From Liquidambar formosana (taxonomy: Eukaryota; Streptophyta; Magnoliopsida; Saxifragales; Altingiaceae): 64,000 nt of DNA. Shown piece by piece: positions 34,509 through 60,194 of this stretch. The DNA lies in assembly GCA_039720395.1 (NCBI GenBank), contig JBBPBK010000132.1, forward strand, positions 1 through 64,000, given 5' to 3'. Numbering within the stretch: position 1 is the first letter of the stretch; the number at the start of each line of letters is the position of its first letter. The position numbers were made by a program, and so were the translations under genes. The notes beneath the pieces are model-generated. The model did no database searches. It worked only from the letters and a program-made list of their open reading frames with translations, and was not told the origin of the DNA.

Positions 34509-35237
34509 TTTGACAATATGGAGCAGCGTTCACCCAGGCGATGTCGCCTGGGCTGTTTCCCGCGCACCAATGCATTACAGCCGTTCAAATGAGATCAATA
34601 GCCCACATGTAAGGAACTTTAAAGGAAAACGATTTAACCCGATTTTTAGGCTATGTATGGATTGAGAGAAATGGAGAGAAAAGAAGAGAAAAGAAAATGA
34701 TTTTCTCTCCATTTCTCTTGTTTGAATTGTTAATTTAGGAGAGAAGAGAAAGGAAAGGGGAGGAAATGGAGAGAAAATGGGCCCATTTACCTTTCTCTCC
34801 AAATTGGAGAGATTTGGAGAGAAATGGAGAGAAAGGTAATAAGTTAGTGATAAAATGACAAATATATCCCTATATAACTTCTGTTTAATATATAAAAAAA
34901 GGTAATAATGTAATTGTGACTACTTTCTTTCCTTTTCTCTTCATTAATGAGGTCTGACCAACCAAACAGGGTGGAGAGAAAGTTACTTTCTCTTCTCTTC
35001 TCTTCTCTTCTCTTCCTTTCTCTTCTTTTCTCTTCTTTTCTCTCCATTTCTCTCAATCCATACAAAGCCTTAAGGAAAAAAGGCCTTGTGCTCAACAGAA
35101 TAGGCAGACCTCAGGCAGAGCAAGAAACAACCATCCCTTACTTCTTGACCATTAATCTCATTTGAATGATTGAGATGCATTGGTGCCTGGGAAACAGGCA
35201 GGCGACATCGCTTGAGTGAACGCTACTTTGACAGTAT
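34509..35237. mobile_element. Foldback element with near-perfect TSD, upstream of the IPMS-like gene
   Basis: Outer arms of about 100 bp (AGCAGCGTTCACCCAGGCGA at 34522 and, complemented from the right, AGTAGCGTTCACTCAAGCGA) enclose 34520-35228. Flanks tttgacaatat (34509-34519) and tttgacagtat (35227-35237) differ by one transition. Long arms and a 9-11 bp duplication suggest a Mutator-type element. A Tourist-like MITE is nested inside. The left end is only about 78 bp from the IPMS-like ATG. Confidence 0.75.
34646..35071. mobile_element. Tourist-like MITE, family B copy 2, nested
   Basis: TTA-GGCTATGTATGGATTGAGAG at the left and CTCTCAATCCATACAAAGCC-TTA at the right define inverted ends with the 3-bp TTA duplication of PIF/Harbinger MITEs. 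The interior has purine-rich GGAGAGAAA tracts. It interrupts the foldback element 34520-35228 and so inserted later. Confidence 0.75.
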
Positions 35238-35937
35238 ATAGAAAATTTAGTAATGGAGTCTTCTCTTTTCTTTTTTTTTTTTTCTTGTTTGTGGTGGTGT
35301 GGGGGAAACCGCAAGACAAATATAATGGAGCCAATCCACACATGCCTAGCCATTACAGCCCTTATGTGGGCCATTTGAATCGTCCATCTGTTCATTTTTC
35401 CTAACAATGCAATTATCACATAGAAACAAAATAGTACAATACAAAATGTCAAATAGCCATGGCCATCAAATGGAGCAATTAATTGTAGTAAATTGGTTTA
35501 AGACCAAATTATTCATCTGACATTCTAACCAAACATTGACTTCGAATGGCTTGCAGAGTTGCAGAGCATTGGGATTCAGAAACAAATAGATGTCGACTTC
35601 AACCAAGAAATTACATGGCTAAGGAGTTGCCCATCAAATGAATTGGGACCACGTGATGTTTATTGGGTCTCTTCATTCCTTTAAAACGTGAGAAAATTCC
35701 ATTCAATCATTATCCACATTGGAGAGCAATTGGAATATAGTGAAAATTCCACTCAAGTACTCCACATTTCTAGCACATGCTGCATATCATTGTCAAGGAA
35801 ACAAGAGATATCAAATGATGACTCAAAATTCTTGAACGGGATAAAATTAGGGTAGCCACAGTGAAAATCAAAAAATTTTTTCGTTTATTACTGGTTTTCA
35901 ATAACTTAACATAGCAATACATAATGATATATCCACA
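35238..35937. other. Intergenic sequence between IPMS-like gene and TRIM
   Basis: No gene or clear element is seen. A T-run lies at about 35271-35283. The segment near 35336-35390 shares CATTACAGCC and CCATTTGAAT-like strings with the arms of the neighbouring foldback element, perhaps an older fragment. Confidence 0.4.
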
Positions 35938-36279
35938 CTATTTGTTAGAAATATACCACATCCCACATCGATTAAATATCGAATTAAACATGTCTTCATA
36001 TACTTGTTTGGCTCCTCTACTTACAAGTTTAAGTTTTTAAGTTGAAAACTTAATATGGTATCAGAGCATGTCGTTCCTGGGCCCATTTCGCTCGTGAGCC
36101 CGTCTTAATTGTCCACGTGACAGGCCATTTGAATCTTGTTAGGCCTACACGTAAGGGAGAGTGTTGGAAATATATCACATCCCACATCGATTAAATATCG
36201 AGTTAAACATATTTTCATATACCTGCTTGGCCCCTCCACTTACAAGTTCAGGCTTCTAAGTTGGAAACTTAACACTATT
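35938..36279 (+). mobile_element. Complete TRIM (miniature LTR retrotransposon) with TSD
   Basis: LTRs of 113 bp at 35943-36055 and 36162-36274 both start TGTT and end in ATA/ACA. The first is followed directly by TGGTATCAGAGC, complementary to the 3' end of initiator tRNA-Met (primer-binding site). The second is preceded by the purine tract AAGGGAGAG. The direct repeat ctatt flanks the element at 35938-35942 and 36275-36279. Total 332 bp with no coding capacity. By eye the LTRs differ at about 15 sites, all transitions. Confidence 0.93.
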
Positions 36280-36886
36280 TAGGGAGCTGATGTTGAAAAT
36301 CTTGAAACAATGTGAACTTCAAATTAAAGCAACAAATAGCACATACACAATCAAGCATGAAGCATTCTTCAATGGGGGATTGATCTAGAAATTCTTAGTT
36401 TGTAATTTGTTTGGCTTTTGGCCTGCTTTTATAAATTCTTACTTAACAAAAAAGGAAGGGAATTTAGAGCATACATAGCTACAATGGATTAATTCTCTCA
36501 TTGAAATACACAAAATACAGAGAAAAAGTGATAGAATGTAGGGGGAAAAAAGGTACATTTAAATGACCAAACCTGTGGAGACAAAAAGATAATTAACTCC
36601 AATCTATTATATTCAAGGGAAAATGAATGGGCTTATCATTTCTTTTCTTGGAAACTAAACAATATCATTAAAAGAAAAGTTCACATCTTGTAATTAAAAA
36701 CTTCTTCATTACATTCCAAAACTTTATCCGAAACTTATTCTTTCGAGTACTCAAATAACAATGTGGTGCACCAATGCGATCAAGAGAAGCAAGAAGTAAC
36801 TGAAAATGTTGAAAAAACCTATTTAATGAGTAACATTTATTTCAAGTCATTGGGCCAATCAAGTGGTGATGGTAGGTGGGTAAAGA
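36280..36886. other. Intergenic sequence, no gene
   Basis: AT-rich sequence with no recognised coding region. TTTGTAATTTGTTTGGC..TTTATAAATTCTTACTTAACAAAA near 36400-36452 may be an old retroposon tail, but this is weak. Confidence 0.4.
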
Positions 36887-37221
36887 GTAGTAGTCAGGGG
36901 CGGAGCCAGGATTTACCTCCAAGGGGGGCACTGTGCTATGATTCTATGAAGTGGGAATTGAGAACTAAAAGCCTTAGAAAGCAATTTTTTTTTAAAAATT
37001 ACTTTTTAGTTATCATTTTTCAATTTAATACCAATCCTTTTTTGTCAACTTATTACAAATTGACTATAAATATACTTTAAAATGACTACTATCTTCCTCT
37101 TTTTGGCATTATGTTGAGAAATAGTCATCAAATAGTAATATCTCTCTCCAAAAAAAAAAATTGGTTAAGCCAGGGGGGCATGTGCCCCCAAGGCCCCCCT
37201 GGCTCCGCCCATGGTAGTAGT
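36887..37221. mobile_element. hAT-type MITE with 8-bp TSD
   Basis: The element 36895-37213 starts CAGGGGCGGAGCCAGG and ends CCTGGCTCCGCCCATG, inverted copies. The 8-bp repeat gtagtagt lies at 36887-36894 and 37214-37221. CAGGG-type ends and 8-bp duplications are characteristic of hAT elements. The centre is AT-rich and non-coding. Confidence 0.88.
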
Positions 37222-38017
37222 ATGATAGGTTAATGATTCAAACTTTCTCGTTAAACAAAAAAAAGAAAAAAATAGAAGGAATATTTTGAATCATTTATCT
37301 CCAAGACCCTTACTATTTGGCCATAATTAGAAATAGTAATAGAATTCTATTCCAATTTATTTCAAACACAAAATGATTGGATGAGATAATTAAATAAAAA
37401 TGAAATCAATAATCAAAACGATTATGCTATATATGAATGCATTCTAATAACTCCATTTCTAGATTTCTCATTCCGACCAAACAAATATATTATAAATTAT
37501 CCATAGCCGGTTAGCCCTATTTCTAGAACTCCAATCTACAAGCTTTCCCGTTACCATTGAAAATTTCCAATTGCCATGACGCGGTTTAGAGTCTTTCGCA
37601 CAGGAGTTAACGACACCATCCTAGCATATTCTCACGAATTTCACATTCCAGTTGCCTCAAAGACTCCTTCATATCTAACAAACTCCTCCATATCTAACAA
37701 CTAACTTACCTTCCAATCACGGCATGCCACAAAAGCATTGATGACACGCACTCAAAAGACAATAAAACCCTTAACATTTCTTTAAATAACAGCCGTACTC
37801 CTCCGCTGTGGCGCACGGTGATTGTAAAATTCCAAATAAACACCAAATCAAAAGTCAAACTTGACCACCCCCTCCTCTCCCTTTCCCCATGCCTCTCTCC
37901 TTCCTTCCTTCCACGTCTTCAACTCTCTCTCTCTCTCTCTACGTATAACGTTTCAACCATAGTTTGATCTACAATACATGAGGAGCTAAGAAGAAGAAGA
38001 AGAAGAAGAAGAAGAAA
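37222..38017 (+). promoter_or_regulatory. GFAT upstream region
   Basis: Promoter and leader of GFAT must lie here. The last 100 bp contain CT-rich blocks, an 18-bp CT dinucleotide run ending at about 37940, and nine-plus GAA units ending at the ATG. No TATA assignment is made. Confidence 0.4.
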
Positions 38018-52519
<14,502 letters not shown>

Positions 52520-54485
52520 AATTGTCAGTGATAAGGATCATAATCTCTTGGTTCTAACCCACTCTACTTAGAGAAAAGCAGGAATTCTGGCTGAAAACAA
52601 AGCTTACCATCACTCGTGGATCTTGTTCTCCGTAACCACCTCTAATATTTGTACATTGTATTATATTAGAATCCGGGTGCATTAACCCTCATGATGCTTT
52701 GTTGAGTGTGCTCAATGCTCATGGTTCATTTCATTGTGTTTGATATTCTTCTCGTATACTTGAATCTAGCACATTCACATCCTTCGTTTCCTCTAGACTA
52801 AAGAGTTTTTTCCATCAACAATTTCATGCCTGAGCTTAGTCACAAAATCTGAATCCTCGGCACTATCTTTGTAAACAAAAAATTTGTTTGAACTACAGGA
52901 GAAAATTATGGAAGCCCTTAGAAATTTAGTCCGATGTTCAGGATCATTAGTTATACATGATATATTGTATAGTGCCCAACACTTGATTTACTAAATTTGT
53001 TTGGTGAGTATCTTTTTTCTATTAATTAGTTTAGCTTTCTACTGAAAACGAGGGATAAATACATTTTTTTTTTTCTTTTTCAAACCAACCATGAGTTAGT
53101 TTATTTAAAAACTAGATAATAGTTAGGGAATGAACCTAACTGATCTAATTTTTAAAATTCCCAAACAAGTCCCTAAAAATGCCTAAGAAACCATGCAATG
53201 GAATGTGTTTGAGTTAGCAATAAAAATAAGACAAAATCATTCTCTTTGGCCCTTTTTTGGTTTTCAGCAAAGGATGCTTATTCAAGAAATACGAGGAGCA
53301 GCTTTAAAAGAACAAGAAAATTTAAACGTTTATATGAACAACAGGGTTTAATGAAGATATGTTTCAAGCAATTGCTTTTCCTCTGTTTAATTGTAAATTT
53401 TAAAAAAAAAAAAAAAAAAATTTGTTGTCAAATGCTTGAAAATGAAATTAATGGGGACTGCAAAATGGTGAACCAAAAATGATTGACAATAAACCTGCCC
53501 TCATGAACTAGCAGAACTACTTTGGATGATTTGAAACATGATAATTTAATGACCTCGGATTTCCCCCCCAGCACAATCCTTTGTTTTTTTTTTTCAATGG
53601 GTGTCTAATGGGGGAAGTTCTTTCTTCATCATATTCTCAACCCAAGGAACAATAGGCATATGAAATATAAATAAAGATGAATAGTTTTCTCCCAAGTGAT
53701 TGTTTCTCAATTTGAAAATTTTATTTTAGATTGCAGTTTTTCACTGGTAAAGCACGAAGGCAAAGGTACTATTACGACACAAAAATTGGTACACATCATG
53801 TTGAGGTGTATGAGGACTCTTGATCGGTCCACCTATAACAATCATCACAAAATGCAATAGGCATTGATCACATATTTTAGTTAAAGTTCACAGATTAATG
53901 AATGAAACCACCCATGTGATCCTTTAGATGTAAATTTATAGATAGAATAGAGCTCTTGTTGTGATTTGTATTATATTACTTGTATATAAAAGCTCATGAA
54001 AACTTACTTTATCATGATTGCTTTTCCAAATTATAAGATTTTTTTTTAAAAATTTTTTTAATTTGGGGATAAATCCAAAATATAATTCTTTTTATGGAGA
54101 AAAACAATTTCAAAGATTCAGTGCTTACCACATCTCAAAAAAGTAATTGGGTATTTCTAACATGATAGGCAAGTAATGACAACCAAATTATGGATACAAA
54201 AAAATAAAAATAAATTAAAGGTGTAGAAAAATTTTACTTTTTAACATTTAAGTGATTAAGATTTGATTGTCGTTACTAAAAGCAATGAATATATGTTATG
54301 TTAGATTTTCCATAGTAACTATGTTGAGAGGGACTCCAAATGAGAGATAAATTATGGAAGACTCACTCCAATTTGAGATACAACGAAATGGGGAAAGAAA
54401 ATAAAAATAAAAAGAAAGGAAAAAAGTTGGTGTAAGGCTCACCATATAAATTATTTTCTGATCCTTTAATAATTGGGGTCAGGCT
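52520..54485. other. GFAT 3' flank and AT-rich intergenic sequence
   Basis: The first few hundred bases are probably the GFAT 3' UTR. Beyond that no gene is recognised, and short frames (for example 53246-53482) have no similarity I can name. Confidence 0.5.
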
Positions 54486-55199
54486 ATTGCCATTAGGGCT
54501 GCAACTTAGGTGGGTTGAACCTGCTCAACCTGAACCCAACCCAGTCAAAGGACAAACTTGGGCAATAGTCTTCCATACATTGGGTTAGGTTGGAAAATCT
54601 CAATCCAATTTCAATTTAGGTTCGGTTGGGGAAGAGGGGTCAAGCAACCCAAACCGAATCCGAACCCAACCTATACAATATATACTTTTTAAAATATACT
54701 TAATAATGTCTTTTAACATGGTTGCTTATGTACTCAATTATATATATGTTAAAGTTTTGAATTCTTTAAATTTTTTTAAATTATTTTGATGCTTTCATCA
54801 TCAAATTTTTTTGGGTGAAAAAATTATTTTTCAAATTGGCATGGATTCTTGGTTAATCAATAGAATTGGGGTAATTGAGATTTATGTATATGCAATAATG
54901 CATTTTTATTCAAATGGTTTCTCTCTTTTTTTTTTTTTTTCAAAAGAAAAAAAAAAGAAAAAAAGAAACAAACCAACCTGCTTAACCCGGCCTAAACCTG
55001 TTCAACCCAACCTAATCCTTGTTCAACCCGTGTAACTTATGCCCAACCCGAATCCGCCCAACCCGAGCACGGGTTGAGCATAGGCTAGGAACCTCAACCT
55101 GAAGAACGGGTTGGGTTGGGATTGGATTGAGGGTTTTACACTTAGGGTTGAGCTTGAGATGACCTCTCAACTCGCCCAAGTTGCAATCCTAATTGTTAT
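54486..55199. mobile_element. hAT-like non-autonomous element, 698 bp
   Basis: Ends TAGGGCTGCAACTTAGGTGG and, from the right, TAGGATTGCAACTTGGGCGA are inverted copies. Flanks attgccat (54486-54493) and attgttat (55192-55199) differ by two C/T changes, an 8-bp duplication. Subterminal regions are crowded with CAACCC/GGGTTG motifs, as hAT transposase-binding regions often are. No transposase frame. Confidence 0.75.
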
Positions 55200-55200
55200 A

Positions 55201-55957
55201 ACATAAAGTACTCTAAGCCCTCTATTAATTAAAATAAAATGTTATTATTTTTATATCAAAATGTACATTTACCGTTAAGGACATGTCTATTGTCTACTAA
55301 AAGACCTAAAAGAAAATTTTTCTATCCCCACCCCACCTCATCCCCAACTTAAAAAATATTACATCATCTCTAGACCTCATGCTCTCATAAACCCTAACAA
55401 TCTTGACAGTACCAAATCCATATATATACATGAAAAATTAGTATTTCTCATGTTATATTGAATAATGGACGAGAAAAAACATTATTAAAGATGGTATTAG
55501 CAACCAAAAGGTAAGTATTTATACATTTATTGTCAAGTTTAACTTCAGTTTTTCATATATTGAATTTCGCCCTCCATTACATAAAGTACTCTAAGTTCTT
55601 CATTAATTAAAATAAAATGTTATTACTTTTATATCCAAATGTACATTTACCATTAAGGACATGTCTATTGTCTACTAAAAGACCTAAATTTTTTTTTTTC
55701 CTATCCCCACCCCACCTCGATCACCCCTAACTTTAAAAATATTACACCATCTATAGACCTCATGCTCTCATAAACCCTAACAATTTTGACCGTACCAAAT
55801 CCGCATATACATGAAAAATTAGTATTTCTTATGTTATATTGAATAATGGAATAGAAAAAACATTGTTAAAGATGGTATTAGCAGTCAAAAGGTAAGTATT
55901 TATACATTTTTTGTCGAGTTTAACTTCAGTTTTTCATATACTGAATTTCGCCTTGTT
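55201..55957. repeat. Tandem duplication, two units of about 380 bp
   Basis: Copies begin ACATAAAGTACTCTAAG at 55201 and 55579 and end TGAATTTCGCC. They include ACATGTCTATTGTCTACTAA and GACCTCATGCTCTCATAAAC in the same order. They are highly similar with scattered substitutions. No coding potential; adjacent to the hAT-like element. Confidence 0.88.
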
Positions 55958-56460
55958 CGAATTCCCAACTCAGGACATTTTTAAATATTCATTTTTTTAA
56001 CTCCGAATGCTTTCAACGCGTTCCCATTTATAAATCCAAACAACTTTCTTTTGTTTTGTTTTAAAACTTTGAATGCTTTAACAGTATAAATCATGTTTTA
56101 GGATTGTTCTGTTATGTAACTTCGAACAATTTGCTAGTGTTCAACTTTAGGAATCCGAATAATCTTGTGTTGAGAGAGACGAGTTGTGGGTGGGGTGGAA
56201 AAATGTTTTTTAAATTCGTTAATAAAGGCATTTTAGGAAGATAGGGAACGTTTACAGCAAAATTTAAAGAGATTTAATTAGTAGGGGCTTAAAATATTTT
56301 ATGTGGTGGCAACAGCCTGACCCTAATAATTAACTCTCAAGACTCGCGGTCAATGTTATGCTTTTCACATTTTTATTTTCCGTGTGGTTCGTGATCCGGA
56401 CCATCGTTATGGCATTGTATTACATAACTATTCAAGTTTCATCAGTGATGGATTAATTGT

Positions 56461-56943
56461 TGTGGAAATTAGACCCAAGGATTGAATTGGAAATCACCAC
56501 AATGGCAATACCCGCACTCAAAAGAGAAATAAAAGAAATAAATAAAGAACAATCTAAAGGATCTTGAGTATTTAAATGGTGATACAACTATGTCGTTAGA
56601 CTGGGTATCACACGTAGGGATGGTGAATGTAGAGAAGAAAAAGAAGAAGAGGCTTTATGTTTAACGTTAGTTTTCTAATTTACATGTTGGGTTAGAAGGT
56701 GGTATATTTATAATATACCAAAATGTACTATGTAACTAACTATGCAACCTTTCAAAGGGTTACATCTCTTCATAAAAGACCAATCATATGCTTGTGTACA
56801 TCATAAATATGATGTACACTCCTACATATGATATTTCGCTATGTGGGAATTGGGAATATCATCTTGGAAGATATATTTCTAAGATGAATAATACAGTGTA
56901 GTGAAGTACACCGTACCTCATGTTTGTCATAATGAGTTCTTCA
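56461..56943 (-). mobile_element. Probable 3' LTR of the Ty1-copia element
   Basis: On the minus strand a purine tract CAAGTGGGAGAT (56955-56944) is directly followed by TGAAGAACTC, as at copia 3' LTR starts. The other end reads TTCCACA near 56461. It lies downstream of the decayed pol fragments. The left boundary is approximate. Confidence 0.55.
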
Positions 56944-58087
56944 ATCTCCCACTTGACAAATATGAGATAACATGATAACTTCCTTTAGTTAGTTACTGTG
57001 GTTGAATATCTTTCAGAATTCTTCAATTGGGCACTAACTCTTATATGAATTTCCCTCAAATCGGCATCAGATAATGGTATGACCATACGTGCGCACATTT
57101 TTACTATTCTATTCTGACCGCACCTATTTCCCAATATATCAATTTCTTGATATGTTCTAGGCGACTTCAATTAACTTTTTTTCAAGTGAATCACACCAAC
57201 ATACCTGTAACAGGGAACCATAGTTCACCACCCCAGTTACTATTGGCGACTTCAGCCACACACAAGTGGTGTTGACTTGTGCTCAAAATTTAGATCAAGT
57301 ACTTCCTTCTAGGTCCTCGCAAAGGTTTTCCTTGATACAGTTTATCAGCGACTTTAACACTATGCGCCTAAGTGTTATGCAGAATCAATTGGGTGCTTAT
57401 TGTGAACTTTACATCCTCAATCGTTCTCATCATAACCTCGTTACCTCGCTAGTGTCCTCTATCTCATCTTTGACCAATATTTATCCCCATAAATAGATAG
57501 AGTCTGTAATACCCGTAATTTTTAAATAGGGTATTAAGGGTTTAATCTATGGTTAACGTAGTTAATCCCTTGATTTGTCGGATGATTACATGCATGGGTA
57601 ATGCATGTGTATGATATTATGTTGTTGGATGCGTTTTGATGCATGTTTTGGTGCATTGAGTATCTTTCGGGTGCGTTTAGCCTTATTTGCAACTTAAGGG
57701 TTTAAGTTGCTGAAATTTGGCTAAGTGTTGGGAAAAAAGTGAATTTTCGTAAATCTTCGTTTTGAAGGATAATTTTTGGCGGTAATGGGAGTTTATAATA
57801 TTATAAGACATTGGTGATTTTATGGGATTTTATTAGCATGTTTGGATTGGGTTCCACACATGTTTGTTTTAGGAAAATCTGTCGGGCGACGGATTTTGTA
57901 CTAAAACTAGAAAATGAGATTTTGATATATTGGGTATTTGATTTTTTTGATATTTTATTTGGATTCAAATGGGGGGTTGTTTGCTTATTTTCATTAAATA
58001 ACTTAAAGTAAAAGGGAGAATAAAGAATGGAGAAGATTTACTTAAATGTTTTTAATGAAATAAGGCAGTGTATGTGCTGAAGTGGAT

Positions 58088-58222
58088 GTAGTTGACTACA
58101 AGTGCTATGTAGTCGACTACAAGTCATGATGTAGTCGACTACATCTTTCATGTAGTCGACTAAATGGGTCATTTTAGCATTCTGGAATGTTTAGTCGACT
58201 ACACATTGCATGTAGTCGACTA
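58088..58222. repeat. Array of six GTAGTCGACTAC-type palindromes
   Basis: Copies start at 58088, 58109, 58131, 58152, 58191 and 58212. All share core AGTCGACT except the first, which has AGTTGACT. Spacing is 21-22 bp, with one interval of 39. The array is inside the solo LTR. Confidence 0.9.
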
Positions 58223-59413
58223 TATCACTCGGATTTGGCCAAAATCCATGTTTTTAAGTGGTGAAATGACGCATATGCCCCCACCCCTTTATATATACCT
58301 TCAAGCCCGACCTTGGAGGCTTGATTTCTGGTTTTGGCTTGGGAGAGAGCTAGAGAGAGAGAGAGAGGACGTGGGGGAGAGAATGGGTGTTGGATGAGTT
58401 TCTTTCCTCAATTTCCATGGGGTTTTTGCATTTTTGGGTACTTTCTCTCCATTTCCAGCTAGGGTTCACTCTTGGATGGCATGGGGGAGCATCATTCATG
58501 GCATTTGGAGTTAGGGTTTCTTGTTTGGGCTCATACATGTGTTCTTAGAGCTTGCTCTTGGTGGGTTGAGCTTGGATTTCGTGGGATTGGGCATAGATGT
58601 TCATCCTCACCAATTCCTTTGCATTTTAGAGGTATTTTCTCACACTTAAGGGTTAGGGTTTGTATTCTTTTTAGGGTTTATCAACTCATTCTCACATTTA
58701 TGGGTTTATTTATGCATATTGGGTGTTTTGATGGTGGTTTGGAGTTGGAACCTCCATTATCTTCATCAACTAAGGCATTTGGGAACTAGGGCTTGGTTTT
58801 GGAGCTTGCATGTGCACGCTAGGGCTTGGATTTCACACCCACAACACACAAGGATGCATTTTCCACACATTTGGTTGAGGTAGGTGCAATTTACATAGGT
58901 TTAAACTATTGACATGATAATATGGTATATATTATCATAGTATTTGGTATTCTTGGGCCTAGAATATGTATATAAATGATGTATGGAATAAATCTTGGAA
59001 TAAGATTATGTGTATTTGATAACATAAATGGGATATTATGTTTATTTATGAGCTTGGGTTATTTTATACATTCTATGGAATAGAGATGTATGGATTTTAT
59101 GGTTAATTTCTATATTAATTGATGTTTTGATTATGATTTCAAGGCTATAATCATAATGAGAGTTTATGTTGTTTATCATAATTTTGGGTATAATTATGAT
59201 GTTATTTGATTATGGGTTATATACCATATCTTGGAGATGATTTTGGTTAAAAATCATGTTATGGTTTATTGCATTGCATGTTGGGCATAATCATGCATTA
59301 AATGGACTTAATGAATACTGGGTAAAAGTATTGCATAAAAAGGGGTCATTGGAATTGGACTACTTGCAGTCAATGGGACTTTGCGGTGTTTTCCATTCCT
59401 TTGGTCCTGGGGT

Positions 59414-59492
59414 ACTTTCCGGTTCCAGGTAGGAACCCTTGTGTTCCCGAATCAGAGGCTACTTTCCGGTTCCAGGTAGGAACCCTTGTGTT
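59414..59492. repeat. Short tandem repeat inside the solo LTR
   Basis: ACTTTCCGGTTCCAGGTAGG and the following AACCCTTGTGTT occur at 59414-59445 and again at 59461-59492, a 47-bp period. Confidence 0.85.
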
Positions 59493-60194
59493 GTCCTCTT
59501 GGAGGTTGGGTTTAAATCCTCCGTTTCCGCGCGAAGACTCCTGCGGGAGTGGTTGGTAATTAATGGAATTAATGTAAATTGGACATGAGTCACATGCATT
59601 TGGTATCATGCATTATTCATTTTAAGTTATGGATTATAACTTATTTCGGATTTGTCATATACTTGGTTAGTATATACGGTTTTAAATGATATAATTGGTT
59701 TTAATTATATCATTGCTTTAGTTTACTATGTTAAATTGTATCTACTGAGTCATCGGACTCACGCCTATTATTTTAAATGTTTTTCAGCATTACAGGATAT
59801 GAAGTTTATGTGGAGGCACGCTTAATTGGGATTTATTAATGTATTTTCATGGAGAGAATATGTATTTCATTAATTTTATTGGGGCCGATGGCCAATGTAA
59901 ATGTATATTTTATCAGGGATGTAATTATTTAATGTCGTATGTACGTGGAATGCGATGCATGGGATGATACCACTTTCATGGATGACAGGAAATTTTATGT
60001 ATGGATTTTTATAACAGGTTTTATGATGGTATGTCCTATCTACGGATGGGTCATGCTCGTAAAAGGAGAAAATTTTCAAAAATGGTTGGGATTTTAACAC
60101 GTGTCATCCATATTTTTATCAAGGATTTATTAAAGAAAAAGCTTGTTTTATTATTATTGATCACGGCTTAATTAATTTGGGTCGTGACAGAGTC

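Larger units (their letters stand above)
57500..60194. mobile_element. Solo LTR, 2685 bp, inserted in the copia remnant
   Basis: The segment 57505-60189 starts TGTAATACCCGTAATTTTT and ends GGGTCGTGACA. It is flanked by gagtc at 57500-57504 and 60190-60194. No internal domain or second LTR is present, so it is a solo LTR left by recombination between LTRs. Ends of this type occur in plant Ty3-gypsy elements (an impression, not a search). It carries the palindrome array at 58088-58222 and a 32-bp direct repeat at 59414-59445 and 59461-59492. Confidence 0.85.

Noticed and set aside
58088..58222. CRISPR-like array
   Set aside because: The repeats are short palindromes in a plant LTR with irregular spacers and no cas genes; not a CRISPR.
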